This document shows positions 44,757 to 54,188 of a DNA stretch of 64,000 bases, in pieces; the stretch's first letter is position 1, and every line of letters begins with the position of its first letter. This stretch comes from Chloroflexota bacterium (GTDB lineage Bacteria; Chloroflexota; Anaerolineae; Aggregatilineales; Phototrophicaceae). A program made the position numbers and the translations under genes. The notes under the pieces were generated by a model, which saw only the letters and a program-made list of their open reading frames with translations, was not told where the DNA came from and searched no databases. The stretch covers positions 253,511 through 317,510 of the forward strand of contig WTGJ01000020.1 of NCBI GenBank assembly GCA_011523615.1. The letters are read 5' to 3'.

Positions 44757-45696
44757 ATCGCCCGATCTGGAAAGCGCTGAACCAGCACCGCAGGAAGTAT
44801 TCCAAAACCCCCAGGACGCCAACTGGTGGGAAGGGGGGCAGAAAGTCGAATCCGCCGGTGAATTCCAGCCCCGCCGCCTGAATACGCCGCTGGATCAACT
44901 GACGCGCCGTTCGGCTGGCCGCCGTTCCCGCACCCATACCGACCGCAAGCGCGGCCGTTACATCCAATCACGCCCGGCAGGCGAGCGAACCGACGACATC
45001 GCCTTCGATGCCACCCTCCGCGCCGCTGCTCCTTTCCAGGTCGAGCGCAAAAGCCAAAAAGCAGCCACCGAAATGGCCTACGCCTTGCGCAAATCCGACC
45101 TGCAACGCAAAGTGCGCGTCCGCAAAGCCTCCAACCTGATCCTCTTTGCCGTCGACGCTTCCTGGAGCATGGCTGTATCCGAGCGCATGCAAGCCACCAA
45201 AGGGGCGATCATGTCGCTGCTGACCGACGCCTATCAACGGCGCGATCGCGTCGGCCTCGTCGTATTCCACAAAGACCGTGCCAACCTCGTCCTGCCCCCC
45301 ACCAATTCGGTCGTCCTCGCCAAGCAAACTCTGGTCGATATCCAGGTCGGTGGCAAAACACCGCTCTCGGCTGGCTTGCTCCTGTGTTTGGATACCGTCC
45401 AAAGAGAAAAGCAACTGCACCCGGATGTCATGCCGCTCATCATCCTGCTCACGGATGGCGCCGGCAACGTCTCCCTCAGCGACCGCTTATCGCCGATGGA
45501 AGAAAGCTACCAGATCGCCGAACGCATCTCCCAGGACGACATACGCACTCTCGTGATCAATATGGAACACGCCGCTTTCGATCAGGGTTTGGCGCGCCAG
45601 CTCGCCGAGCGCCTCGGCGGCCCCTGCTATACCCTCAGCCAACTCAAAGCGGAAACCTTACTGCAAACCGTGCGCGCCGAGATGGAAGCTAGATGA
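44719..45696 (+). CDS. BchD/ChlD-like VWA domain, expressed as frameshift fusion to the AAA+ subunit
   Basis: The -1 frame after the A9 tract is open for 325 codons with no ATG, GTG or TTG before 45073. It encodes a Pro/Glu-rich linker (SPDLESAEPAPQE), a basic segment (RRLNTPLDQLTRRSAGRRSR) and a von Willebrand A domain. The MIDAS residues are in FAVDASWSMA (DxSxS), GGKTPLSAG (Thr) and LLTDGAGN (Asp). BchD proteins have just this layout: AAA+, acidic/proline linker, VWA. Together the fused product is about 695 aa, a normal BchD length. ATG 45073 lies inside the conserved region and lacks a ribosome-binding site, so independent initiation is unlikely. Confidence 0.75.
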
Positions 45697-45730
45697 AAGT
45701 GCACTGAATTCAGGCGACCTAACCCACCCC

Positions 45731-46288
45731 GTGAAACGCATCCATTCACCTCATGAAATTTGGCGAAGGATCCGCAGCCAGGGTCCACTGAATATCGCCC
45801 GCCGCATCTGGGTGCCGCTGGAACGCCGCTTGACCGGCGCACCGGTCTGGCGTTACTGCCAGATCACGCCGCAGCTGTACCTCGGCGGTCAACATGGCAA
45901 GCGCGGCCTGGCCGCGATGCAATCCCGCGGCATCCACAGCGTCGTCAACCTCCGTGAAGAATTTGACGATGCCGCCCGTGGCCTGTCCCTGAATCGCTAC
46001 CTATACCTGCCCACTACCGACGGCGAAGCGCCGACCCTCGAACACATCCGCGCCGGCGTCGCCTTCATCCACCACCAGACGCTGGAACGGGGTGATGCGG
46101 TGTACGTCCATTGTTGGGTGGGCGTTGGGCGCGCCGCGACGGTGGTTGCCGCTTACCTGGTCGCCCATGAAGGAGAAACGCCACATTCTGCCCTGGCGCG
46201 CATTGAGACAGTACGGCCTTTCGTCTGGCCCAGCCAGAGCCAGAGGGAGCGCTTGCAAGAATTCGCCGCTACCTTGCCTGCGCCCTAA
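45731..46288 (+). CDS. dual-specificity/tyrosine phosphatase family protein
   Basis: Cysteine phosphatase of 185 aa. The P-loop VHCWVGVGRAAT (HCx5R) is near residue 124. QLYLGGQHGKRGL and IHSVVNLREEFDD, with the general-acid Asp candidate in TTDGEAP, match the DSP fold. GTG 45731 is used; its ribosome site is weak. An N-terminal basic segment of 40 residues (RRIRSQGPLNIARRIW) could bind membranes. The stop overlaps the convergent M24 gene by four bases. Confidence 0.82.
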   Translation: MKRIHSPHEIWRRIRSQGPLNIARRIWVPLERRLTGAPVWRYCQITPQLYLGGQHGKRGLAAMQSRGIHSVVNLREEFDDAARGLSLNRYLYLPTTDGEAPTLEHIRAGVAFIHHQTLERGDAVYVHCWVGVGRAATVVAAYLVAHEGETPHSALARIETVRPFVWPSQSQRERLQEFAATLPAP

Positions 46289-47406
46289 CCCAACGCGCGC
46301 AATTCACGCGGGAAGCGCGTCAAACTCTCGTTGCCGTCTTCCGTAATCCACAGGTCATCCTCGATCCTCACGCCCAGCACTTCCATTTCGTAGAGTCCCG
46401 GCTCCACCGTGAAGACCATCCCCAGTTGCAACGGCAATTCATTGCCATCTACGATGTAGGGTTCTTCGTGCGCCTCCAGGCCCAGGCCATGCCCGGTACG
46501 GTGGCGGATCAAATGCCCAAAGCCCGATTCGCGCAGGACTGCTGTGGTTCGCCGGTCCAGCTCGCCACAGGTCAAGCTCGGCCGAGCGGCTTCTCGCGCC
46601 GTTTGATTGGCGCGGTGAACCACTTCATACACCTCCCGCTGTTTCGCACTCGGTTCGCCAAAAAAGAACGTGCGGGTGATGTCGGCACAATATCCTTCAT
46701 ATACGCCGCCAAAATCGATGATCAAGGCATCCCCCGGCTGCGAGGCGTAAGGCAAAGGGCCGTGATGCGGTAATGCGGAGTTGCCACCGGCGTGTACGAT
46801 GGTCGGGAAGGCTTGACCTTCACAACTATTCTCCCGCATCAGGGCATCCAAGCGCGCACCAATTTCCAGCTCAGTCATGCCCACCCGCACTTCCGAGAGC
46901 GTCTGTTCCAGAGCGGCTTCGCTGCGCTGGATCGCCCCCCGCAGCCGGAACAACTCGGTCTCGTCTTTGCGCATCCGCAAGCCATTCAGCAAGGGATCGC
47001 CATTCGTCAATTCTGCCCCGAGCGCGCGCAGGATCTCGCATTCGTTGTAACGCATCCGCCCACCTTCGATGGCGACGCGCTTCCCGCGCAAAGCCAATTC
47101 AGCGAATAATTGTCGGAATGCGTCTTGGTGGCCTTCGGCATCCGCCCAGATGATGGTCCTAGCGATGAGACCATGCAGCGCGAACAGCGGTGCTTCCAGT
47201 TTAGGCGCGACGGCCAGTGGCTCGCCTTCCTGCGGCAAAAACCAGACCAGCGGCCGCTCCAATAAGAAGTGCGCCCCGCCGCAGAGGTAACGCAGGTTCG
47301 GCCCCGGGATGATAGCGACTGCAGCCACGGCCGCTTCAGCCATCGCCTCCTGCAAGCGGCCCACCCGCGCTCGATAATCGGGCGCTGGCAATTCCTCAAC
47401 GTTCAT
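46285..47406 (-). CDS. M24 family Xaa-Pro aminopeptidase
   Basis: Dinuclear-metal aminopeptidase cleaving before proline, 373 aa. An N-terminal creatinase-like domain is followed by the pita-bread domain. Metal ligands are visible in IIDFGGVYEGYCADITR (two Asp), RTGHGLGLEAHEEP (His), TVEPGLY (Glu) and GVRIEDD (Glu). ATG 47406 follows GGAGG and overlaps the aminotransferase stop (ATGA), which decides the start over a 29-residue extension. Confidence 0.92.
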   Translation of the reverse strand: MNVEELPAPDYRARVGRLQEAMAEAAVAAVAIIPGPNLRYLCGGAHFLLERPLVWFLPQEGEPLAVAPKLEAPLFALHGLIARTIIWADAEGHQDAFRQLFAELALRGKRVAIEGGRMRYNECEILRALGAELTNGDPLLNGLRMRKDETELFRLRGAIQRSEAALEQTLSEVRVGMTELEIGARLDALMRENSCEGQAFPTIVHAGGNSALPHHGPLPYASQPGDALIIDFGGVYEGYCADITRTFFFGEPSAKQREVYEVVHRANQTAREAARPSLTCGELDRRTTAVLRESGFGHLIRHRTGHGLGLEAHEEPYIVDGNELPLQLGMVFTVEPGLYEMEVLGVRIEDDLWITEDGNESLTRFPRELRALG

Positions 47407-48338
47407 CCAGCCTCCTTTGCCGCTGCCGCTGCTCGCGCCGAAGCCGCCATTTCCGCGCGATAGCGCGCACTCAGGTGATGGGTCATGGGCCAATCACCCT
47501 CGCCAATTTTGCGACCATCGATCTCACGCACCGGCGTCAGGCCACCAAACGTTCCGGTCACGAAAGCCTCCTCCGCGTCATATACATCCGTCAACGAAAA
47601 ATCACCTTCCCAGGCGGGAATGCCCTCTTCTCGGCATATCCGCAACACCTCGCCCCGGGTGATGCCGGGCAGGCAATGGCGGCCGCTCGAAGTCCACACC
47701 GCCCCACCGCGGACGATGAAAAAATTGGTCGCATTGCAGGTCGCCACAAAACCGCGCGTATCCAACATCAAGGCCTCATCCGCGCCGGCCGCCAGCGCTT
47801 GTTGCAAGGCGATCACCTCGTGCAGTTTGCTGTGGCAATTGAGCCGCTGGTCGAGCGTATCCGGCGGTGGCCGCCGCACCGTACTGGTGAAGAGGGTGAT
47901 GCCCCTGCTCTGGTGTTCTGGGTTGGCCCGTTTGTGTTCGGCGATGATGACCACCGTCGGACCGCCGATCGTCAAGCGAGGGTCCTGGGAAGGCGTTTTC
48001 TTGACCCCCCGCGTGAACATCAGCCGCACATGCACATCGCTGTGCATGCCGTTGGCTTGCACCGTTCGGTAGAGGGCGGCGGTGATCTCTTCCCGCGTCA
48101 TCCCCAAATCCAAGGCGGTCGCGCGGGCCCCCTGCTCGAGCCGCGCCAGGTGCTCTGCCAGATGCGCGAAGCCACCCTCATGCAAGCGCAAGCCCTCCCA
48201 TATACCATCTCCTATCAGGAATCCGCTATCCAATACGGAGACGGCCGCTTGCGCCCGCGGGATCAAGTCGCCATTGACGTAGACCAGCACCGTTTCGTTG
48301 CGTTCATCGGGCAAGGCATCGTGCGTTCCCCGCGGCAT
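47403..48338 (-). CDS. class IV aminotransferase (branched-chain or D-amino acid type)
   Basis: PLP fold-type IV aminotransferase of 311 aa. The PLP lysine is in LNCHSKLHEVIA; EALMLDTRGFVATCNATN holds the conserved Glu/Asn cofactor region, and CLPGITRGEVL binds phosphate. VDV-type N terminus: VYVNGDLIPRAQAAVSVLD. Whether it acts as IlvE, DAAT or an aminodeoxychorismate lyase cannot be told. AGGAG precedes the ATG. Coupled to the M24 peptidase gene. Confidence 0.88.
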   Translation of the reverse strand: MPRGTHDALPDERNETVLVYVNGDLIPRAQAAVSVLDSGFLIGDGIWEGLRLHEGGFAHLAEHLARLEQGARATALDLGMTREEITAALYRTVQANGMHSDVHVRLMFTRGVKKTPSQDPRLTIGGPTVVIIAEHKRANPEHQSRGITLFTSTVRRPPPDTLDQRLNCHSKLHEVIALQQALAAGADEALMLDTRGFVATCNATNFFIVRGGAVWTSSGRHCLPGITRGEVLRICREEGIPAWEGDFSLTDVYDAEEAFVTGTFGGLTPVREIDGRKIGEGDWPMTHHLSARYRAEMAASARAAAAAKEAG

Positions 48339-48371
48339 CCCCTCTCCTCATCGCATTTCCCGATTGCGGCC

Positions 48372-48396
48372 AGTATAACGCAGCAATTCCTGCTGC
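48372..48396 (-). promoter_or_regulatory. -10 and inverted repeat upstream of the aminotransferase gene
   Basis: A minus-strand TATACT (48377-48372) lies 34 bases before the ATG at 48338. Directly upstream GCAGCA 48380-48385 and TGCTGC 48391-48396 form a perfect inverted repeat with a five-base centre, in the -10 to -35 spacer. No good -35 is present, which suits an activator- or repressor-controlled promoter. Confidence 0.35.
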
Positions 48397-48470
48397 TGCG
48401 CTACCTGCTACACTGGCGGGGCATCACTCATCTCGCACAGTAGAGAGAGCTTCGCTCAACGAGGTTCCCG

Positions 48471-48869
48471 ATGGTCCACGCAAACCAACAAATCACGTTC
48501 ATTTATACGACTGATCTGGCCGCTTCTGCACACTTCTATGGCGAGCAATTGGCCCTGCCGCTCGTTGTGGATCAAGGCAGCTGCCACATCTACCGCGTCA
48601 ATCCCGCCGCCTATCTGGGCATATGCACCGGCGAGGATGCGCCCAGCCGGGCAGAAATCAGCGCCAAGCGCCAACTCATCCTGACCTGGGTCGTGGATGA
48701 TGTGCCCGCCTGCTATGAGTCTTTGCGCGCCCGCGGGGTCATTTTCGAGAGCGCTCCGAGAGTCCACAGCGGCTTCAGCATCGAACATTGTTTCTTGCGC
48801 GATCCCAACGGATACCTGCTGGAGATCCAGCGATTCCTGGATCCCAACTGGCACGAAGCTCTGCCATAA
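48471..48869 (+). CDS. VOC family protein (glyoxalase/bleomycin-resistance fold)
   Basis: Small soluble protein of 132 aa with the vicinal-oxygen-chelate fold. ITFIYTTDLAASAHFYGEQL opens the first beta-alpha-beta unit and FSIEHCFLRDPNGYLLEIQRF closes the second, with the usual metal-side Glu near the end. His at the N-terminal metal position is not evident, so it may not be a lyase. GAGG six bases before the ATG. Substrate unknown. Confidence 0.8.
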   Translation: MVHANQQITFIYTTDLAASAHFYGEQLALPLVVDQGSCHIYRVNPAAYLGICTGEDAPSRAEISAKRQLILTWVVDDVPACYESLRARGVIFESAPRVHSGFSIEHCFLRDPNGYLLEIQRFLDPNWHEALP

Positions 48870-48965
48870 CCACACTGGAAACTCAACCCGCCGCTCATCA
48901 TAATGACCTTAGCCACTGCACAAAACCCACCAAAAGGCGCAGGTATCGCCGGGAGATCGGCCAGC

Positions 48966-50255
48966 ATGGATTCCCCCAGCCCCATTTTCGAGGAATTGCA
49001 ATGGCGCGGCCAGGTCCATAGCGCGACCGAAGGTTTCGCCGCCGCCCTGGCGCGGGGACCGCTCACCGTCTACAACGGCTTCGACCCGACCGGCGCCAGC
49101 CTCCATGTCGGTCATTTGATCCCCATCCTCGGTCTGGCTCGCTTGCAACGCGCCGGCCATACCCCCATCGCCCTCGTCGGTGGCGGTACCGGTCTCATCG
49201 GCGACCCCAGCGGCAAGACGCGCGAACGTCAATTGCTCTCCCGAGATGTGATGGAAGCCAATGTCGCCCAAATTCGCGTCCAACTGGCCCAATACCTCGA
49301 TTTTGAAGTGAGCAGCAATCGTGCACAACTGCGCAACAACCTCGATTGGTTGGAACCGCTCAGCCTGCTCGAATTCATGCGCGATACCGGCAAACACTTC
49401 ACGGTCAATTACATGCTTGCCAAAGATTCCGTGAAATCCCGCATCCAGAGCGAAGAAGGCATCTCGCTCACCGAGTTCGTCTACATGCCCCTGCAAGCCT
49501 ACGATTTCCTCTGGTTGAACGAAAACGCCAACTGCCAGGCGCAATTGGGCGGCAGCGACCAGTGGGGCAACATCGTCGCCGGCGTCGACCTGATCCGCCG
49601 CAAACGCGGCAGCGCGGCATACGGCCTGGTCTATCCCCTACTGACCACTGCCAGTGGCGCGAAATTTGGCAAGTCAGAGGGCGGCGCCATCTGGTTGGAC
49701 GCGGAACTCACTTCGCCCTATCGCTTCTATCAATACTGGTTCAACTGCGCCGATGAAGATGTCGTCGCCTACCTCAAGACCTTCACCTGGCTGGACCGGG
49801 CGGAAATCCATGCGCTCGACCAGGAGCGACAGGACAACCCGGGCGCCCGCGTCGCGCAACGTACGCTGGCCCGTGAGGTGACGCGCCTCGTTCATGGAGA
49901 AAGCGAGTTAACCAAGGCCGAGCGCGCCACCCAAGTGCTTTTCGGCGGTGACCTGGCGGAAATCAGCGTTACGGAATGGTCGGAAATCGGCGAAGACGTG
50001 CCCTACAGCGAACGGCCGGCGGCGGAACTTCAGGGCGATGGCACGGAGCTCGTCACATTGCTGGCGGAGAGCGGACTGGCGCAATCACGGGGCGAAGCGC
50101 GCCGCCTCATCCGGGGCGGTGGCGTCTACCTCAACCACCGACGAGTCACCGACGAGGGCAGCCGCATCCGCCAGAGTGATTGCCTGCATGGCCAATTCTT
50201 ACTCCTCCGAGTCGGCCGCCGCAAATTGCACCTGCTGCGCCTGCTACCTGCTTAG
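48966..50255 (+). CDS. tyrS: tyrosyl-tRNA synthetase
   Basis: Charges tRNA-Tyr with tyrosine. The 429 aa class I synthetase has the HIGH-type motif GASLHVGHLIP, the KMSKS equivalent KFGKSEG, QLGGSDQWGNI for tyrosine binding, and a C-terminal S4 domain (ARRLIRGGGVYLNHRRV). The start at 48966 is set by GGGAG ten bases upstream and the domain start; an upstream ATG at 48903 has no ribosome site. No T-box leader fits in the 96-base gap. Confidence 0.96.
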   Translation: MDSPSPIFEELQWRGQVHSATEGFAAALARGPLTVYNGFDPTGASLHVGHLIPILGLARLQRAGHTPIALVGGGTGLIGDPSGKTRERQLLSRDVMEANVAQIRVQLAQYLDFEVSSNRAQLRNNLDWLEPLSLLEFMRDTGKHFTVNYMLAKDSVKSRIQSEEGISLTEFVYMPLQAYDFLWLNENANCQAQLGGSDQWGNIVAGVDLIRRKRGSAAYGLVYPLLTTASGAKFGKSEGGAIWLDAELTSPYRFYQYWFNCADEDVVAYLKTFTWLDRAEIHALDQERQDNPGARVAQRTLAREVTRLVHGESELTKAERATQVLFGGDLAEISVTEWSEIGEDVPYSERPAAELQGDGTELVTLLAESGLAQSRGEARRLIRGGGVYLNHRRVTDEGSRIRQSDCLHGQFLLLRVGRRKLHLLRLLPA

Positions 50256-51829
50256 TCCTCCGCGCGAAACACCCGTTCCCCCGCAACATAGGTCTCTTCC
50301 ACGCGCAAAGAAAGAAGATCCGCCGTCGGCGTCGTCAACGGGTCACCACTGAGCACGATCACATCGGCCCATTTGCCCGGTGTGAGGCTGCCACGGTTGC
50401 CCGCATCACCACTCAGGATCGCGCCGCCCATCGTGTAGGCATAGATGGCCTCTTCCCGGGTGATCGCTTGCGCGGGGCCCAATGCCTCGCCCCGGTGATC
50501 CAGCCGGTCGACCGCTGCTTTCAAGCCGATCAAGGGGTTATCATCGGGAACGACCGGCGCATCGGTGCTCAAGGCAAAGGGAATGCCCGCATCCAGCACT
50601 TCACGGGCGGGGTAGGCCCGGGGGATGAATTCATCCGGCAGGTAACGGCGGTAGGTCGCCCCCATGGCCGGCAGGAAGACGGCCTGCATCGCCACCCCCA
50701 CGCCCAGTCGCGCCACCTGCGCCACCTGTTCCGGCGTCGGTAAAGCCAAGTGCTCGATGCGGTGCATCAAGCCGGGTTGGTGCAGGCGGCGATCCAGCGC
50801 TTCATAAATATCCAACACTTGCTTCAGGGCGACATCGCCATTGGCGTGGGTCGCCATCTGGAAGCCGGCGGCATGCGCTTCCCACATGCGGTCAGCCAAT
50901 TCCTCATCTTCGTAAATGAGCAGCCCCTGGGTCGCCGTTTCTTTGTAAGGTTGGCTGATCGCCGCCGTCGCGCTGGTCAAGCCACCATCGGCGAAGAATT
51001 TTACGGCATCCATGCGCAAAAAATCGCTCAAATGGCGTTCAGGCAAGGGCAAATCCTGATCGCCACTGCGCCGCGCAACCAGCAAATTCATCCGCACCGC
51101 CAGCTGCCCCGCGGCATCCAGCTCACGATAGGCGGCCACGTCGACCGGCTCCGCATTGGGGTCCGTGGCGCTGGTGATGCCCAGGCTCAATTGATGCTCG
51201 TGGCAGGCGCGGATCGACGCCCGCCGTTGGGCCGCCGTTGGCTGCGGGATATGCTGCAAGACTTGCAACATCGCCGTTTCCGCCAGGTAACCATTGGGCT
51301 CGCCATTTTCGTCGCGCCCGATGTGACCGCCGAACGGATCCGCAGTATCCCTCGTAATTCCCGCCCATTCCAGCGCCAGGGAATTGGCGACCGCGGCGTG
51401 CCAACTGGTATGCACCACCACTAGCGGATGTCGGTCGCTGGCTGCATCCAAATCCGCACGAGTCGGATGCCGACCCTCCGCCAGAAAATTCTCGTTGTAG
51501 TTGCCGCCTTGAATCCAGGTGCCGGGCGCTTCTTGCTCCGCCCGTTCACGGAAGCGTTGCACCAAAGTTACGAGGTCCGGGCCGCGCTCGGCGGTGACAT
51601 TGACCAGCCGCGTCAGTAGATCGCCCAGCCAGGGCACATGCACATGGGCATCGTTGAAACCGGGCATGAGGGTCCGACCACCCAGATCCACTTCCAGCAC
51701 GCCATCGCCCCGCAAGGCTTCATAACTCCCCAGCGCCGCGATCTTGCCATCTCGCCGCACGCGCAGGGCCTCTGCCTGCGGGCAAGCGCGATCGATCGTG
51801 TGGATGATGCCGTTGTGAAATAGGATCAT
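50252..51829 (-). CDS. amidohydrolase family protein (YtcJ-like), second copy
   Basis: Metal-dependent hydrolase of 525 aa. LMPGFNDAHVHVPWLG holds the HxH site; FFADGGLTSATAAI, THANGDVALKQVLDIYEA, LMHRIEHLALP and LSTDAPVVPDDNP give the remaining ligands and catalytic Asp. Related to but clearly diverged from the copy at 23746-25356. Convergent with tyrS (four-base overlap). AGGA lies upstream of its ATG. Substrate unknown. Confidence 0.88.
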   Translation of the reverse strand: MILFHNGIIHTIDRACPQAEALRVRRDGKIAALGSYEALRGDGVLEVDLGGRTLMPGFNDAHVHVPWLGDLLTRLVNVTAERGPDLVTLVQRFRERAEQEAPGTWIQGGNYNENFLAEGRHPTRADLDAASDRHPLVVVHTSWHAAVANSLALEWAGITRDTADPFGGHIGRDENGEPNGYLAETAMLQVLQHIPQPTAAQRRASIRACHEHQLSLGITSATDPNAEPVDVAAYRELDAAGQLAVRMNLLVARRSGDQDLPLPERHLSDFLRMDAVKFFADGGLTSATAAISQPYKETATQGLLIYEDEELADRMWEAHAAGFQMATHANGDVALKQVLDIYEALDRRLHQPGLMHRIEHLALPTPEQVAQVARLGVGVAMQAVFLPAMGATYRRYLPDEFIPRAYPAREVLDAGIPFALSTDAPVVPDDNPLIGLKAAVDRLDHRGEALGPAQAITREEAIYAYTMGGAILSGDAGNRGSLTPGKWADVIVLSGDPLTTPTADLLSLRVEETYVAGERVFRAED

Positions 51830-51856
51830 GCTGGTTTCCTTTGCTGCAAACCTACT

Positions 51857-52321
51857 TCAAGAACCGTCGACATGCACGCTGATGCTCACCCCATCACTCC
51901 GCGTCCCATCCGCGCGGTAAGAGACCACAGTCAGGAGATAGGACTTGCTGCGCTCCCCTTCCCAAACCAGGTGCGCCATGAATGCCGCGGTCGCGATATC
52001 GTTGAATGCCGTAGCGGCGGCATAAGGCTCACCTTCCGCCAGGGGATCATCCACGAACAACCGTACCTGGTGGATGCCGGCTCCATCATCTTCCGCCAGT
52101 ACTTCCAGGATGAGGGTTTCACCGCGCATGAGGCGCGCATTGTTCGCCGGATTCAAGATTCGCACGCGAGGGATATCGGGCGTTGGCGCCACTGCCGCGG
52201 GCGATCCCGCCGTGCTGATCAGGTTGCAAGCAGCCAACATCATGACGAGGGTCGACCAGAACAGCGAGTCCCACCTACGGTACCTTCGCCGATCGCCGCG
52301 GCCAACTCGCAGCCCACGCAT
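51857..52321 (-). CDS. lipoprotein with a bacterial Ig-like domain
   Basis: Exported lipoprotein of 154 aa. From ATG 52321 a basic N terminus leads to [10 protein letters not shown], a proper lipobox. The mature part begins with a Ser/Ala/Pro linker and one Ig-like beta-sandwich ([19 protein letters not shown] to [11 protein letters not shown]). Such domains mediate protein or sugar contacts. The frame extends upstream but would cover the trmD promoter region. It is divergent from trmD, and its promoter is at 52356-52384. Specific role unknown. Confidence 0.65.
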   Translation of the reverse strand: MRGLRVGRGDRRRYRRWDSLFWSTLVMMLAACNLISTAGSPAAVAPTPDIPRVRILNPANNARLMRGETLILEVLAEDDGAGIHQVRLFVDDPLAEGEPYAAATAFNDIATAAFMAHLVWEGERSKSYLLTVVSYRADGTRSDGVSISVHVDGS

Positions 52322-52355
52322 CCACCTTCGCTTCCCACTCCCCGCGAATGCTATG

Positions 52356-52386
52356 ATTGTAAACGGTGGCAATCGCACTGTAAACG
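52356..52386 (-). promoter_or_regulatory. promoter of the Ig-like lipoprotein gene with tandem CGTTTACA repeats
   Basis: On the minus strand TTTACA (52384-52379) and TACAAT (52361-52356) are 17 bases apart. The octamer CGTTTACA occurs twice, at 52386-52379 and 52365-52358, exactly 21 bases apart (two helical turns), covering the -35 and running into the -10. The spacing could suit a regulator. Only nine bases separate the first repeat from the trmD start. Confidence 0.5.
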
Positions 52387-52394
52387 AGGTGGAA

Positions 52395-53144
52395 ATGCAG
52401 ATCGACGTGCTCACTCTCTTCCCGGCCATGTTCGAAGGCCCCCTCTCCGACAGCATGATGGGAGCGGCCCGCCTGCGTGGTTTGCTGGATTTTCAGGCAC
52501 ACGATATCCGCAACGCCGCCGAGGATGCCCACCGCAGTGTGGATGACACGCCATACGGTGGTGGCGGCGGAATGATCCTGCGCGTTGATGTGCTCACCCG
52601 TGCCCTGGAAACACTGCAACCGGCGGAGGCGCCGGTGATCTTGCTCACGCCACAGGGCCGTACTTTTTCGCACCAGATCGCCAGCGAATTAGCCACGCAC
52701 GACCGCCTCATCCTCGTCTGCGGCCACTACGAAGGCGTCGATGAGCGTTTTCGCCATTACGTGAGCGACGAGATCAGCATCGGCGATTACGTACTGACCG
52801 GTGGTGAGCTGGCGGCCATGGTCGTGATTGACGCGGTGGTGCGCCTGCAACCCGGCCTGTTGGGCGCGGAACATGCGGCCACTCAAGATAGCTTCGCGAC
52901 CGGCTTGCTCGAAGGGCCCCATTACACCCGCCCACGCGAATTCCGCGGCGAAAGCGTGCCGGATGTTTTGCTGAGCGGCCATCATGCGGAGATCGAGCGC
53001 TGGCGGCGGAAACAGGCCCTCCGCCGCACCTGGGAGCGCCGCCCGGAACTGCTCAAAACGGCACCGCTCAGCGAAGAAGATGCCCGGCTCCTGGGCGAGT
53101 TCGCGCGCGAATGGTCGCTGCTTCGCCTGGCTGGTGAACGTTAG
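52395..53144 (+). CDS. trmD: tRNA (guanosine(37)-N1)-methyltransferase TrmD
   Basis: Methylates G37 next to the anticodon, preventing +1 frameshifts. The 249 aa SPOUT enzyme starts [15 protein letters not shown]; the knot region has [33 protein letters not shown] and [19 protein letters not shown] five bases before the ATG. A TATGAT lies 38 bases upstream as a possible -10. The usual rpsP-rimM-rplS neighbours are absent, so trmD stands alone here. Confidence 0.96.
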   Translation: MQIDVLTLFPAMFEGPLSDSMMGAARLRGLLDFQAHDIRNAAEDAHRSVDDTPYGGGGGMILRVDVLTRALETLQPAEAPVILLTPQGRTFSHQIASELATHDRLILVCGHYEGVDERFRHYVSDEISIGDYVLTGGELAAMVVIDAVVRLQPGLLGAEHAATQDSFATGLLEGPHYTRPREFRGESVPDVLLSGHHAEIERWRRKQALRRTWERRPELLKTAPLSEEDARLLGEFAREWSLLRLAGER

Positions 53145-53192
53145 CCTGCCATCAACTGCGCCGAAACCCGAAACGAGGAAGCCAGAATACCC

Positions 53193-54104
53193 TCAACCCT
53201 CCCACACTCGCAAAACATGATCGCCACCCGCGCTGACCACGCATTCACCGCGCGGGTGTGGCGCCAGCGCGCGGATGGGTTTTTCGTGCGCGCGGATCAC
53301 CCGTGCTGGCGGAGCGCCCGGCGCATTCGCGATGCGATCGGCCGACCAACGCCGCCATGAGCCATCTCGTCCACCCATGTGCAACGTTCCATCCGCTGCA
53401 AATGCCGCGCATTCCAGTTCGGCAGCAGCGGGAGAATCCTCAACCAAGACTGCCCCGCTTTCCAGAGAGCGGATTTGCACACCGAACGAGCCGACGATCG
53501 CCAACCACGCACGCCCTTCATGCCCGGCCAGCGCCCGTGCGCGTCCGGTCAGCGCTCCCCAATCGCGCCATTGCGCACCGCGGCGGTGATGCCACCATCG
53601 CACCAGACGACCGTCGCTGCTCAACGACAGCACGCCAACCGGCTTCTCCGTTTGCGGCCACAACGCCAGCCATTCCTCGGCGCCTTCGCTCAAGATGCGC
53701 TGGCGCAACCAGCTGCTCTGCTGCAAACTCCAATTGATCAGGGAGCCCCCGGCCCCCGCCACGAATAGCGTTCAACCCCAGGGCGAAAAACAGAGCGCAG
53801 CGATCGCTTCGGATCGCTTTTCGATGCAGTGCCCGCTACCGTCGCTGCGCCAAAGAAAGGTGCGGCCATCCGCAGCACCACTGGCGAGGATATGCCCCTG
53901 CCGATGAAAAGCGAGGCAACGGATCGGTGCGTCATGCCCCCCGAATTGCCTCAATGGACGTTCGCCCAATCCGTCTTTCGCCGACCAGGAATGAATCCGG
54001 ATCGCCTCTCCGCTGGCCACGGCCAACTGCCGTCCGCGGGGTGACCAGGCCAGAGCCGACAACCAACCGATCCTGCGTTCATCGATGGGGGACATCGCTT
54101 CCAT
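53193..54104 (-). pseudogene. WD40 repeat protein interrupted by an in-frame TGA
   Basis: A single WD40-type propeller gene of 304 codons split by TGA at 53774-53772. The first part starts at 54104 (MEAMSPIDERRIGWLSALAW) and reaches ALCFSPWG. The same frame resumes directly with TLFVAGAGGSLINW and runs to VVSAGGDHVLRVWEG. Both halves carry repeat ends (GHDAPIRCLAFHRQGHILAS, ADGRTFLWRSD, RALAPHPRGECVV). The stop sits where repeats read SPxGxTL, with Arg most common at that place. CGA to TGA is a single transition, so a nonsense mutation is the simplest reading. A good promoter and a ribosome site (GGGAG) remain at the 5' end. Sequencing error or read-through cannot be excluded. Confidence 0.7.
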
Positions 54105-54129
54105 CTGGCCCACTCCCTCCTGCCCCCAG

Positions 54130-54158
54130 AGTATAGGTTTGGCGCCGAGCGCGGGCAA
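54130..54158 (-). promoter_or_regulatory. promoter of the WD40 gene
   Basis: On the minus strand TTGCCC (54158-54153) and TATACT (54135-54130) are 17 bases apart, starting transcription near 54123, about 19 bases before the ATG at 54104. The promoter is intact although the gene carries a nonsense codon. Confidence 0.55.
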
Positions 54159-54188
54159 CGATCTCGCTGCCTGCTGTATCATGGGGGT

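Noticed and set aside
48870-48965. T-box leader before tyrS
   Set aside because: The 96-base gap is too short and lacks the T-box sequence and a terminator.
53772-53774. TGA as selenocysteine or tryptophan in the WD40 gene
   Set aside because: No SECIS-like hairpin was apparent just downstream, WD40 repeats do not use Sec, and TGA is an ordinary stop in many genes here.
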